In this document: in pieces, positions 50,906 through 59,492 of the stretch
Numbering within the stretch: position 1 is the first letter of the stretch
Layout of the letters: each line of letters starts with the position of its first letter
Origin: Nocardia bovistercoris
GTDB taxonomy: Bacteria > Actinomycetota > Actinomycetes > Mycobacteriales > Mycobacteriaceae
NCBI RefSeq assembly: GCF_015674855.1
Contig: NZ_JADMLG010000010.1
Span: 186,001-250,000, forward strand
Direction: 5' to 3'
Length of the DNA: 64,000 bases
Translations under genes and position numbers: made by a program
The notes under the pieces: model-generated
Databases searched by the model: none
Seen by the model: only the letters and a program-made list of their open reading frames with translations
What the model was told of the DNA's origin: nothing

Positions 50906-51603
50906 CCGCCGAGAAGTCCCCGCACGCGCCGACGGTCGGTGACCCTGTCCGCCTCTTGTCCGGCGATCAGAACGCGGGGGCGCCCGAGGATCCGATCGGG
51001 GAGTACGCCGACCTGCGCGCCGCACTGTCGGCGCCGTCGGCCGCGCCGCCCGTGCTGGTTCCGAATACCGAAGAGCCGGGATCGGTTTCGCTGTCCGAAC
51101 TACTCGGGGCCGGAGCCGTCGAATTCCACGAGTCGCCGCCGACGGTGCTGTCGGCGGCGGGAACCGCCGCGCTGCTCACAGCCAAGGACGTTCGGCTCGG
51201 CCGTCCCGCCTCGCGGCGCGGCGACGCGACCGTGCCGGGCGCGGTCACGGTGCGCGCGGGCGATATCGCCGCGGTCCTCGGCCCAGAATGCGCGGTGCGT
51301 GTCATCGAGACCGACGGCGCGGTGCTCGGACCCGGCATCACCCTGATCAGGCCCGGTCCCCGCGGACTCGACCCGATCTTCCTCGCGGGCATACTGCGCG
51401 CCGCGCTCGATGGCGGCGCCCGCGATCTCCACGCGGTGGCCGTCCCCCGTATCCCGCCCGCCGGGCAGCGGCGCTACGCCGACGCGTTCACTCGTCTGTC
51501 CCAGCTCGAGGACGAGTCCCGCGTGCGCGTCGAGCGGGTCGAGCGAATCCTGCGCATCGGATACGGTGGTCTGGCCTCCGGTCGGCTGTCCCCGGAGGCG
51601 TGA
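50902..51603 (+). CDS. Half type I specificity subunit-like protein
   Basis: A 233-residue protein beginning in an ATGA overlap with the methylase fusion. The visible pattern is that of an HsdS half-domain: VTVRAGDIAAVLG, then GPGITLIRPG, LDPIFLAGILRAAL, IPPAGQRRYADAF and a terminal coiled helix rich in Arg, Glu and Val. It lacks any catalytic motif. It could pair with the C-terminal specificity half of the preceding protein to complete recognition of a bipartite site. The family call rests on motif style and operon position. Confidence 0.65.
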   Translation: MTAEKSPHAPTVGDPVRLLSGDQNAGAPEDPIGEYADLRAALSAPSAAPPVLVPNTEEPGSVSLSELLGAGAVEFHESPPTVLSAAGTAALLTAKDVRLGRPASRRGDATVPGAVTVRAGDIAAVLGPECAVRVIETDGAVLGPGITLIRPGPRGLDPIFLAGILRAALDGGARDLHAVAVPRIPPAGQRRYADAFTRLSQLEDESRVRVERVERILRIGYGGLASGRLSPEA

Positions 51604-51639
51604 CGCTGTGGTCGGTGGGGCGAAAAGGGGTGAGCGGCA

Positions 51640-53052
51640 GTGCGATCGGAGATCGTCGGCGGTCGCTACGAACTGATCCGCGAACTGGGCGCGGGCGGAA
51701 TGGGGCAGGTCTACGAAGGATTCGACCGCCATCTGCGCCGCCGTATCGCGGTGAAATTCCCGCACCCCGGCCTCGGGCACGATTCGGACTGGGCGAGTCG
51801 GTTCCTGCGGGAAGCGAAGATCATGGCGAGCCTGTCCCATCCTGGTCTGCCCGCCGTGCACGACGCGGGCGTGATGCCGGGCAGTCCCGAGCGCCCCTAC
51901 CTGGTCATGGAGTATATCGACGGGGTCACCTTCGATGATCTGCTCGACCGGCACGGACCGCTCGCGGTCCCCGTGGTCGCCGCGCTCGGCGCGCAAGCGG
52001 CCGCGGTGTTGGCCGCGACGCACCGCCGCCGCATCTGTCACCGCGACCTCAAACCGTCGAACCTGATGTTGTGCGCCGACGCGGCCGTGAAGGTCCTCGA
52101 CTTCGGTCTCGCGATCGCGCCCGACGTCCAGCTGACCCGCTACACCAGCACCGGACAGACGCTGGGGACCCCTTCCTTCATGGCGCCGGAGCAGGTCGAA
52201 GGGCGCGAGGTCGTGCCCCAGACCGATCTGTACGCCCTCGGACTCGTCCTGTACGAACTGCTGACCGGTGAGCGGGTGATGACGGGCAGTTCGCCCTATG
52301 TGGTCTGGGATCGGCAGGTGAACTCGACGCCGCCCGATATCGCCGCCGAGCGGCCCGATGTTCCGGCCGAGCAGGCCCGTCTGCTGATGAGCATGCTCGC
52401 GAAATCTCCGGAGGACCGCCCCGCCAGCGCGTCCGCGGTCCACGAGGTCCTGGTGCGGGCGGCGGGCGCGCCTGCGACGCTGCCCGAGGTCACCGACGGT
52501 CGCGGTCCCGTCGCGATGTACGCGATGGCGCTGGTCGCGAACACCGTCGACGGCGCCGCCCCCGGCAGTGCGTACGCCGATCGGAACGAGAGTGCCGCAA
52601 CGGATTTCAGCCGCGGCGATCTGCACCGGGCCGTGCGCCGTGCCCGCCGAATCGCCGACGACTCCCACTACGATGCCGCACTGGCCGAATTGTCGGCCGT
52701 CGTCGCGGTCGCCGAACCGCTGCTCGGCGCTCGCGACGCCGATGTCGTCGACGCGCGTGTGCGCCTGGCCGACCTGCGGCGCGAGAATTCCGACTATCCG
52801 GCCGCGATCGAGGCATACCGCGAGCTGGTGGACGAACTCACCGTCGAACGCGGCCCCTACGATGATCAGGTGATGTACTGCCAGCGAAACCTGGCGGCAT
52901 GCGAGGTGCACACCGGTGACTTCCGGGAGGCGATCGCCCGACTCGAACGCCTGCACATCCAGACCGAGGCCCGCTACGGCGCCGACGATCCGCGGGTATC
53001 CGAGATCGGCGCACAGATCGACCGACTCCGGGCGGCTCGCCCTCCGTACTGA
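51640..53052 (+). CDS. Cytoplasmic Ser/Thr protein kinase with C-terminal TPR-like repeats
   Basis: A 470-residue protein. The Gly loop GAGGMGQVYEG, the Lys in RIAVKFPH, CHRDLKPSN at about residue 134, DFGLAI and GTPSFMAPEQ show an active Hanks-type kinase domain (residues of about 5-280). There is no membrane segment. Residues from about 330 to 465 contain helical pairs with TPR character (YDAALAELSAVV; YPAAIEAYRELV; FREAIARLERLH). The GTG start is preceded by GGGGTGAG. It follows the specificity subunit by 36 bases and is likely in the same operon. It may phosphorylate methylase, TerD-vWA or helicase components; this is inferred from location. Confidence 0.9.
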   Translation: MRSEIVGGRYELIRELGAGGMGQVYEGFDRHLRRRIAVKFPHPGLGHDSDWASRFLREAKIMASLSHPGLPAVHDAGVMPGSPERPYLVMEYIDGVTFDDLLDRHGPLAVPVVAALGAQAAAVLAATHRRRICHRDLKPSNLMLCADAAVKVLDFGLAIAPDVQLTRYTSTGQTLGTPSFMAPEQVEGREVVPQTDLYALGLVLYELLTGERVMTGSSPYVVWDRQVNSTPPDIAAERPDVPAEQARLLMSMLAKSPEDRPASASAVHEVLVRAAGAPATLPEVTDGRGPVAMYAMALVANTVDGAAPGSAYADRNESAATDFSRGDLHRAVRRARRIADDSHYDAALAELSAVVAVAEPLLGARDADVVDARVRLADLRRENSDYPAAIEAYRELVDELTVERGPYDDQVMYCQRNLAACEVHTGDFREAIARLERLHIQTEARYGADDPRVSEIGAQIDRLRAARPPY

Positions 53053-53187
53053 TCGGCGGCTTCCGAATCCTCGGACCGGCCGAACCGCGACGAAACATTC
53101 ATGACCCACATACGATTTGCTCATTGTGCGCCGACATCGCGATCACCGAGCGCACCATGATTCTCCGGTCGCTGAAAAGGGGTATGT

Positions 53188-54504
53188 GTGTCCGCACTCG
53201 CAATGATCAAAGGCCAGAACTTTGTGCTCCCCGCCGGGGAGGTGACGCTCTCGATCCGAGTCGCCGCACCGGCGGATCTCGTCGCATTGTCGGTCACCGA
53301 TCGCGGAACAGTGCGCGGCGACCACGATCTCGTCTTCTACAACAACCCGCTCGGCGAAGGGGTGCGACTTGTCGCAGGCCCGTCCGGCGCGCCCGCGGCC
53401 GTGGTCGTCGACCCCGCCGCCATACCGGCCGATATCGCCGAGGTCCGCGCCGTCATCACCCTCGACGACCCCGCCGCTACCTTCGCGAGTCTGGCGCCGC
53501 CGATCGCGACCGTCACCGACGCCGCAGGAAATACGTTGTGCGACTATCGAATCGATGGACTCGTGAACGAAGCCGTGGTGATCGCGCTGGAAATGTATCG
53601 CCGCAACGGCGTCTGGAAGATCCGGGCGGTGGGGCAGGGCTACGCGGGCGGGTTCGCCGACCTGATCACCGACCACGGCATCGACGTCGAGGACGCGCCC
53701 GCGGTGGAGCCGCCGGTTCCCACCGTGTCCACCACCCGCACCGTCCCCGACTACAGCCGCACCGTCTCCAACCCGATGCTCCGATACGTCGCCGCCGAGA
53801 ATATGCTGTCCATCGACCAACGCCGTGAGCTCGACCATCGCAAGAAAGTCGTGCTGAACGTACTGACCACGGGCGGCGTACCCGGCGCACGCGCGCGCAT
53901 CGTCTTGGTGATCGACAAGACGGGCAGCATGGCGCCGCTGTACCGGATCGGCGCCGTGCATCGAGTGGTCCATCGGATGATTCCGATCGCGATCCAACTC
54001 GACGACGACGGTCGACTCGAACCGTACCTCTACGCCAAGCAATTCGCGGCCCTGCCCGCGGTGACCGTCGACACCGCCGAACAATGGTGCCGAACATATC
54101 TGCACCTGTCGGGCGTGCACGGCGGAATCGACTACGCCCACATCGGCGGCGCGAACAACGAGATCCCGATCATGCGCGAGATCATCGACACCCACGACCC
54201 CACCATCGACCCGACCCTGGTGCTGTTCTTCACCGACGGCGGATTCAACCAGAAGCGACAGATCACCGCCCTGCTCCGAGAAGCCTCGGCGCTGCCCATC
54301 TTCTGGCAGTTCATCGGACTCGGCGCGGCCAACTACGGTCTGCTGCGCGAACTGGACACCATGGACGGTCGAGTGGTCGACAACGCGGGCTTCTTCGACG
54401 TCGACGACATCGATCGCATCGGCGACGACGAACTCTACCAACGCCTGCTCGGCGAATTCCCGGACTGGTTGCGCGTCGCCGCCGCGGCGGGCGTCCTGCG
54501 CTGA
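53188..54504 (+). CDS. TerD-domain protein fused to a vWA domain
   Basis: A 438-residue protein. Residues 1 to about 180 are a TerD domain: MIKGQNFVLP near the start, DHDLVFYNNPLGEGV, and the terminal WKIRAVGQGYAGGF. Residues of about 235-438 form a vWA domain with the metal-binding DKTGS at about 242 and the FTDGGF motif near 349, both intact. TerD proteins bind calcium and occur in stress, metal and phage response gene sets. The TerD-vWA pairing resembles the C-terminal half of TerF-type proteins. The GTG start has AAAAGGGG before it. The gene lies 135 bases after the kinase and may be its target or scaffold. Confidence 0.9.
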   Translation: MSALAMIKGQNFVLPAGEVTLSIRVAAPADLVALSVTDRGTVRGDHDLVFYNNPLGEGVRLVAGPSGAPAAVVVDPAAIPADIAEVRAVITLDDPAATFASLAPPIATVTDAAGNTLCDYRIDGLVNEAVVIALEMYRRNGVWKIRAVGQGYAGGFADLITDHGIDVEDAPAVEPPVPTVSTTRTVPDYSRTVSNPMLRYVAAENMLSIDQRRELDHRKKVVLNVLTTGGVPGARARIVLVIDKTGSMAPLYRIGAVHRVVHRMIPIAIQLDDDGRLEPYLYAKQFAALPAVTVDTAEQWCRTYLHLSGVHGGIDYAHIGGANNEIPIMREIIDTHDPTIDPTLVLFFTDGGFNQKRQITALLREASALPIFWQFIGLGAANYGLLRELDTMDGRVVDNAGFFDVDDIDRIGDDELYQRLLGEFPDWLRVAAAAGVLR

Positions 54505-54816
54505 GTCGCAACCGAATTCGCGCGGCGGCCGGTGACCCCGCCGGAACCGATCGACAACGGCGCCGGTCGCACGACGCGAGCCACTATCTACAGAACACCC
54601 AAACCGGGCGCGCGGTTGCCGCCGCACTGCACTGAGCATCGGTCGGCCGCGATATCGTGGCCATATCCAGGGCACTCCGTCATCTCTCCGGCCACCCGTG
54701 GAACTCGGAGAATACCGAGCCGAACTTCGGATTCTGGACGAGAACGGAAAGAAGCGGTTGACAATACCGTTGGTCGGGCGCAGCTACGGCGGCGGATGAG
54801 GGCCATTTGGAGTGGT
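54505..54816. other. Intergenic region between convergent genes
   Basis: About 310 bases separate the TerD-vWA gene from the 3' end of the propeller kinase. No open frame with convincing composition or start and no strong hairpin was seen. It marks the right end of the defence-type island. Confidence 0.5.
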
Positions 54817-56619
54817 TCAGCTCGCCGGGAGTTTCACCACCGGATCGGGGCCGAGGTCGGTGATGTACACGTCGCCCGTGAGTCCGACGGCGACGCCCTG
54901 GGGATTCTTCAGGCCGGTGAACGGTAGCGGGGTCGGTGTCGAGGCGCCCGCCGCCAACATCACCACCCATTTGTTGCCCCAGTCGACGACGTACACGTCG
55001 CCGCCCGTGGAGACCGCAAGACCGCGGGGATCCTTGAGCCCGGTGAACGGCAGTGAGGTCGAGGTCGAGGCGCCCGGCGCCAACATTCGGACCTGTTCGG
55101 TGCCTAATTCGGTGACGTACACGTTGCCCGCCGGGTCGACCGCTACGGCGTCGGGGCCTTGGAGTCCGGCCAGCGGCAGCGTGGTCGACTCCGATGCGCC
55201 CGCCGCCAACCGCACCACCCGATCGTTGCCGCGGTCGGCGACGTAGACGGCGCCCGAGCCGTCCACCGTCACGCCGCGGGGGTCTTTCAGTCCGGTGAAG
55301 GGCAGTGGGGTGGAGGTGGAAGCGCCTGCTGGAAGCTTCAATATTCGATCGTTGCTCGTGTCGGTGACGTAGACGTTGCCCGCGGTGTCGACCGCCACGT
55401 CCTGGGGATTCTTCAGGCCGGTGAACGGCAGTGACGTCGAGTTCGACGCGCCCGCGGGCAATTTCAGCACCCGATCGTTGCCCATGTCGGTGACGTAGAC
55501 GGTCCCCGCCGCGTCGACCGCCACGCCGGTGGGCAGACTGAGGCCGGTGAACGGCAGCGGCGTCTGTGAACTGTAGGCCGAGTCGATCGAGGTGGGCGAG
55601 TCGCCGCTGCCCTCGGACTCCCGTTGGACACCGATCACCACGGCCACGACGGCCACCAGCGCGATCACGGCGGCGATCGCACCGGCGGTTCTCGGTGACA
55701 AGCCGAACCGACGTCCGTGTCGCACGGTCGGGTCTTCGCCCCTTCCTACCTGGGGATCGTCGAGCGCGGCGCGGGCCGCGGTGCTCAGCTCGCGCACGGT
55801 CCGGTAGCGAGCGTCGGGATCCTTGGCCATCCCCTTGGCGATGACGGCGTCGAATGCGGCCGGAACGCCGGGGGTGGTGGCGCTGGGACGCGGCGGCGGC
55901 GTGTGCAGGTGGTGGGCGATCACCCCCTGCATTCCCGTTTCGCTGGTGAACGGCGGGCGACCGGTCAGGCACTCGTGCAGCACGCACGTCAACGCGTACA
56001 CGTCGACGCGGGCGTCGGGCCGGACCGCCGCGCCGATCTCCTCCGGCGCGAGGTAGGCGACGGTGCCGATGGTCTCGCCGGTCGCGGTCAGCGTGCGGTC
56101 GTCGGCGGCGTGGGCGATGCCGAAATCGATCAGGGAGGCGAACTCGTCGTCGCCGAGCAGGATATTGGTGGGTTTGACGTCGCGGTGGACGAGTCCGGCG
56201 TCGTGCGCGGCCTGCAGCGCGCCCGCGACCTGCGCGACGATCGCGACCGCCCGGCGCGGCGCCAAGGCCCCTTCCCGCATGATCACCTTGCGCAGGTCGG
56301 TGCCCTCGATGAGGCGCATGTTCAGGTAGAGCCGACCGTCGATGTCGCCGAAGTCGTGGATGGGAATCACATGCGGCTCGGTCAACTGCGATACCGCCCG
56401 GCATTCCCGGCGAAATCGTTCGCGCAACTGTTCGTCGTAGGCGAAGCGCTCGGGCAGGAGTTTGAGCGCAACCACGCGGTTGGTCAGCGAGTCGTGCGCC
56501 CGCCACACCTGGCCCATGCCGCCTTGGCCAAGCAGCGACAACAGTTGATAGCGCCCGAAGGAAACCGGCCGCCCCGAAGCTCGGGTAGTGTCCCCGCCAC
56601 TGGTTGGTATGTCATCCAT
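54817..56619 (-). CDS. PknD-like transmembrane Ser/Thr kinase with six-bladed NHL propeller sensor
   Basis: A 600-residue protein. The kinase domain (about residues 20-285) has GQGGMGQVW, VALKLL, HRDVKPTN, DFGIAH and LAPEE. A single membrane helix (AGAIAAVIALVAVVAVVIGV) is near residue 320. The extracellular part is six NHL-type units of 42 residues, each with LPFTGL, a V-A-V-D-like strand, VYVTD and LPAGAS. This is the plan of mycobacterial PknD, whose propeller is an external sensor. The ATG at 56619 is preferred to one 17 codons upstream because a GGGACGG lies before it and kinase similarity starts soon after. It faces the TerD-vWA gene convergently and is probably outside the defence operons. 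Confidence 0.9.
   Translation of the reverse strand: MDDIPTSGGDTTRASGRPVSFGRYQLLSLLGQGGMGQVWRAHDSLTNRVVALKLLPERFAYDEQLRERFRRECRAVSQLTEPHVIPIHDFGDIDGRLYLNMRLIEGTDLRKVIMREGALAPRRAVAIVAQVAGALQAAHDAGLVHRDVKPTNILLGDDEFASLIDFGIAHAADDRTLTATGETIGTVAYLAPEEIGAAVRPDARVDVYALTCVLHECLTGRPPFTSETGMQGVIAHHLHTPPPRPSATTPGVPAAFDAVIAKGMAKDPDARYRTVRELSTAARAALDDPQVGRGEDPTVRHGRRFGLSPRTAGAIAAVIALVAVVAVVIGVQRESEGSGDSPTSIDSAYSSQTPLPFTGLSLPTGVAVDAAGTVYVTDMGNDRVLKLPAGASNSTSLPFTGLKNPQDVAVDTAGNVYVTDTSNDRILKLPAGASTSTPLPFTGLKDPRGVTVDGSGAVYVADRGNDRVVRLAAGASESTTLPLAGLQGPDAVAVDPAGNVYVTELGTEQVRMLAPGASTSTSLPFTGLKDPRGLAVSTGGDVYVVDWGNKWVVMLAAGASTPTPLPFTGLKNPQGVAVGLTGDVYITDLGPDPVVKLPAS
54820..55565 (-). repeat. Six 126-base coding repeats (NHL propeller blades)
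   Basis: Six consecutive units of 126 bases encode the blades of the kinase propeller. They are similar at DNA level (recurring LPFTGL, VYVTD and PAGAS codons), so gene conversion or copy-number change between blades is plausible. Confidence 0.85.
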
Positions 56620-57080
56620 GGTGCCGTCCCGTGACCATCTGGCTACCGGCTGCACTTGCTGCTGTGTCACCCGCGACGCGAGCGGACAACTTCAACACTA
56701 GCCGACTCAGCCAGGGCAGATGCCCGAAATCTTGGTGCGAGCATCGACGAGTTCCGGCTTGGTCGGCCGCGAGCGTTGACCAAATAGCAAACATCAGGCG
56801 TCATAAGGTGGACTACCTCGCGTGCGGAGACCCTGTCGTGCTCCGAGGAGTGTCGACCGCCTGAACCGGCACATCCGGGCGCGCCTGACGAGCGCCTCGG
56901 CGGCGGATCAGACTCGTCGCATGAACGCCATCGTGTAGTACATGCTCTGAATATCGCGAAGCAGTACGTCAACCGCGGTTGGTGCTCGGGATTTCGGTTG
57001 GACGTTCGTCGCTGGGCCACACAGAATTATTTCGGCTATCCCTGCTGAGCGGGGACCAATCGAAACGTCGCACGGCAAGT
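56620..57080. other. Intergenic region upstream of the propeller kinase
   Basis: About 460 bases of mixed composition, less GC-rich than average in places. It should contain the kinase promoter. No open frame here has a convincing start or protein-like composition. Confidence 0.45.
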
Positions 57081-57395
57081 TCACCCTGCAGAAATCGCCG
57101 ATCGACGTTTCACGGGTTCCATTTCTCGGAATTGTTTCTTCCGGCGGGCGGCTCGGTTCAGGACCAGATGCGGCTTGTACAGGTCGAGCCAGGTGTGCAG
57201 GTCTATCGTCTGGTCGAGTCCGAAACAGGTGTGCGCTTGCATGGTCGTCGGGTCTTCGTTCACCACCTGCTGCAGCCAGGAGAGGTCGAGCAGCGCCCAC
57301 AGGGACGAATCGCTTTCGGCCAGAATCTCTTTGCCCAGCTGGTGGAGATCGGCGGCGTATCCGGGGTCCCGGGTGGACGGGTAGGGGCTATTCAC
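57081..57395 (-). CDS. Small unknown protein or 3' gene remnant
   Basis: Reading from a GTG at 57395 gives 104 residues (MNSPYPSTRDPGYAADLHQL onward). The segment LWALLDLSWLQQVV, then DQTIDLHTWLDLYKPHL, looks like genuine protein. The family is not recognised. Codons upstream of 57395 lose protein character exactly where the CHAT fragment on the other strand begins, so this may be the 3' end of a longer gene cut at the same junction. No good ribosome binding site supports the GTG. Confidence 0.4.
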   Translation of the reverse strand: MNSPYPSTRDPGYAADLHQLGKEILAESDSSLWALLDLSWLQQVVNEDPTTMQAHTCFGLDQTIDLHTWLDLYKPHLVLNRAARRKKQFREMEPVKRRSAISAG

Positions 57396-57834
57396 TCGCT
57401 GCGCCACCCATCGCTGGGCGCACCTGTCCTGCCACGGCAGACCCGACCGTGCCGTGCCCTCGGCCGCGGGTCTCACGCTGCACGACGGAATCCTGACTGT
57501 CGCCGAGGTCGCCGAACGCGACGACGGCGGTCGCGATTTCGTGTTCCTCTCGGCCTGCCACACACATTCCGGGCGGGCGATCGCCACCGACGAGATGATC
57601 AGTCTCGCGGCCGCACTCTCCTACACCGGTTGGCGCGACACCGTGGCCACGCTGTGGAGCGTCTACGCCGAACGCGCGGCAGTCACCAGCGAACGGTTCT
57701 ACCGAGCCGTGGACTGCGACGGGTCCGGCGGATCGGGCGCGGTCGCGCGAGCGCTGCACGTCGCGGTCCATGCATTGCGCGCCGAAGACGAAAGGCCGCA
57801 CCGGTGGGGAGCTTTCGTCCACATCGGAGGTTGA
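57385..57834 (+). pseudogene. 5'-truncated CHAT-domain (caspase-like) protease remnant
   Basis: An open frame from 57385 to a stop at 57834 encodes the C-terminal part of a CHAT domain. It contains the catalytic His motif AHLSCHG followed by PSAAGLTLHDGILTV, and the catalytic Cys motif FLSACHT, then GWRDTVATLWSV and the terminal PHRWGAFVHIGG. In-frame stop TAG lies at 57382, and no start codon with a ribosome binding site precedes the His motif; an ATG-initiated product from 57454 would lack the His. Full CHAT proteins normally carry several hundred residues of TPR or other sensor before this point. It is therefore probably a decayed remnant, although both catalytic residues remain. Confidence 0.7.
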
Positions 57835-57907
57835 TTCACTTCGTCGGCCGACGCTCGCGGTGTCGAGTCTCGCACTCGGACTCACGCTGGGTCGGCGGTC
57901 GGTCGGT

Positions 57908-57955
57908 GTCCGACTCGGGTGGTGTCGGACTCGGGCGGCGTCGGACTCGGGCGGC
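57908..57955 (+). repeat. Three-copy 16-base tandem repeat in an otherwise empty gap
   Basis: Three 16-base units of the form GTCSGACTCGGGYGGY follow one another in the 331-base stretch 57835-58165 between the CHAT remnant and the metallopeptidase. The period is not a multiple of three, so it is probably non-coding. Nothing else was recognised in this gap. Confidence 0.7.
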
Positions 57956-58165
57956 GTCCACGTCGACGCTTCGTCGGTCAGCGACTGTTCCCACGGTGGT
58001 GCCGCGGCTCGTGTGCGGCCGGCGGCCTCGGCGTGAGGATACCGAGTCGCAGGCCGCGGAGTGTTCTCCGTTCGCCGGGACGTGATCCATCCCGGTCGGC
58101 GGTGTGAACCGGGCGCGGATGGGCATGTCGGGTCCGTATCGGTGTGATTTTCGGAGGTGTGACCC

Positions 58166-59389
58166 GTGCGCGATTTCGCCTGCCCCAACTGCGGTCAGCG
58201 GTTGGCGTTCGAGAATTCGGTGTGTCTTTCCTGTTCCAGCCCATTGGGTTTCAGCTTCGGCTCGCGCACGTTGGTGGTGATCTCCGATTTCGCCCCGAGC
58301 GATGCCGCCGGACGCCTCGGTGGCATCGTCGACGGGCTTCGCTACCGGCTGTGCGACAACCTGCACGTGGCCCGATGCAACTGGTTGGTGGAGATTGCCG
58401 ACGACGGAGTCGACGCGGCGCGGCGCGGGGAAGGTGGTGCGGAGTCGGAGGGTAGCGCGTCGAAACCGGAGCGTCGGCGCTCGCGGTGGCGTCTTCGGCG
58501 ACGATCCGGTCGAGCGAACTCCGCTCTCGTGGCGCCTGCGCCGCCCGCGGCCGAAAGCGGTCCGGCGCTGTGCGAGTCGTGCAGGCTGACCCGGACGCGC
58601 CCCAACGACTCCGACACCGGGGGGCTGGAGGCGTTCGCCGAAGCCGAGACCGCCAAACGCAGGGTGATCCTGGAACTGGCCGAACTGGGTTTGCCGATCA
58701 CCGACCGTGAGGCGGATCCGCGTTTCGGGTTGGCGTTCGACCTGCTGTCCAGCGCCACCGATCAGGTGCTCACCGGCCACCAGGACGGGGTCATCACCCT
58801 CGACCTGGCCGAGGCCGACGATCCGCACCGCGAACAGTTGCGCGTGGAGATGGGCGAGCCGTATCGCACGCTGCTCGGTCACTTCCGGCACGAGATCGGT
58901 CACTACTACTACACCGTGCTCGTCGACGACGAGGCCCGGGAACGGTTCGTCTCGCTGTTCGGCGATCCCGACGCCGACTACCAGGCCGCGCTGGAGCGCC
59001 ATTACGCCGACGGCGCGCCGGCGGGGTGGGAGGCGGATCACGTCTCCTCCTACGCGACGATGCACGCCGCCGAGGACTGGGCCGAGACCTTCGCCCACTA
59101 TCTGCACATCCGCGACACCCTCGACACCGCAGCCGCTTTCGGCTTCGCTCCCGCGGGCGCGGCCCTGGACCGTCCCCAACTCGGCCGCGCGGGATTCGAC
59201 AGGATCATCGAACTGTGGTTGCCGCTGGCCTGGTCGCTGAACATGGTCAACAGGTCCATGGGCCACGTGGACCTATACCCGTTCGTCCTACCCGAACCGG
59301 TGTTGGAGAAGATGCGTTTCGTTTATGAACTGTGCGCCACCACGTCCGCGCGCCTCGGCGCCGCGCCGCGGCAACAGCCCGCGGCGTGA
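58166..59389 (+). CDS. Putative zinc metallopeptidase with N-terminal zinc ribbon
   Basis: A 407-residue protein. The zinc ribbon starts at residue 5 (CPNC...CLSC) and is completed by CNWLV and CESCRLTR. The peptidase domain contains TGHQDGVITLDLAEADD, EPYRTLLGHFRHEIGHYYY with the HExxH zinc site, and ATMHAAEDWAETFAHYLHI with a downstream Glu. This matches the Peptidase_Mx type with a DUF2248-like ribbon. About 50 residues of charged low-complexity sequence (RRRSRWRLRRRSG and neighbours) are inserted between the two halves of the ribbon, making it longer than usual relatives. The GTG start follows GGAGG at eight bases. It is single and apparently intact in a decaying neighbourhood. The substrate is unknown. 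Confidence 0.9.
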   Translation: MRDFACPNCGQRLAFENSVCLSCSSPLGFSFGSRTLVVISDFAPSDAAGRLGGIVDGLRYRLCDNLHVARCNWLVEIADDGVDAARRGEGGAESEGSASKPERRRSRWRLRRRSGRANSALVAPAPPAAESGPALCESCRLTRTRPNDSDTGGLEAFAEAETAKRRVILELAELGLPITDREADPRFGLAFDLLSSATDQVLTGHQDGVITLDLAEADDPHREQLRVEMGEPYRTLLGHFRHEIGHYYYTVLVDDEARERFVSLFGDPDADYQAALERHYADGAPAGWEADHVSSYATMHAAEDWAETFAHYLHIRDTLDTAAAFGFAPAGAALDRPQLGRAGFDRIIELWLPLAWSLNMVNRSMGHVDLYPFVLPEPVLEKMRFVYELCATTSARLGAAPRQQPAA

Positions 59390-59492
59390 GACGGACTCGA
59401 TCCGATTCGCACCGTCGAGGTCCGCGCTCGCGCGCTTCGTCTTCGGGGCACGCGGGCCGGTGCGTGGTGAATCGGGATGCCCGTGGGTGGGA

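Noticed and set aside
28875..51603. Dnd or Ssp phosphorothioation system
   Set aside because: Only a DGQHR protein is present; there is no DndC/SspD-type sulfotransferase, DndD ATPase, DndE or cysteine desulfurase.
12833..54504. Dpd (7-deazaguanine) modification cluster
   Set aside because: No transglycosylase-like DpdA and no queuosine precursor genes are present, although several helicases resemble its members.
28875..54504. BREX or Pgl system
   Set aside because: A PglX-like methylase and a kinase exist, but no PglZ alkaline-phosphatase-like protein and no BrxC/PglY ATPase were found.
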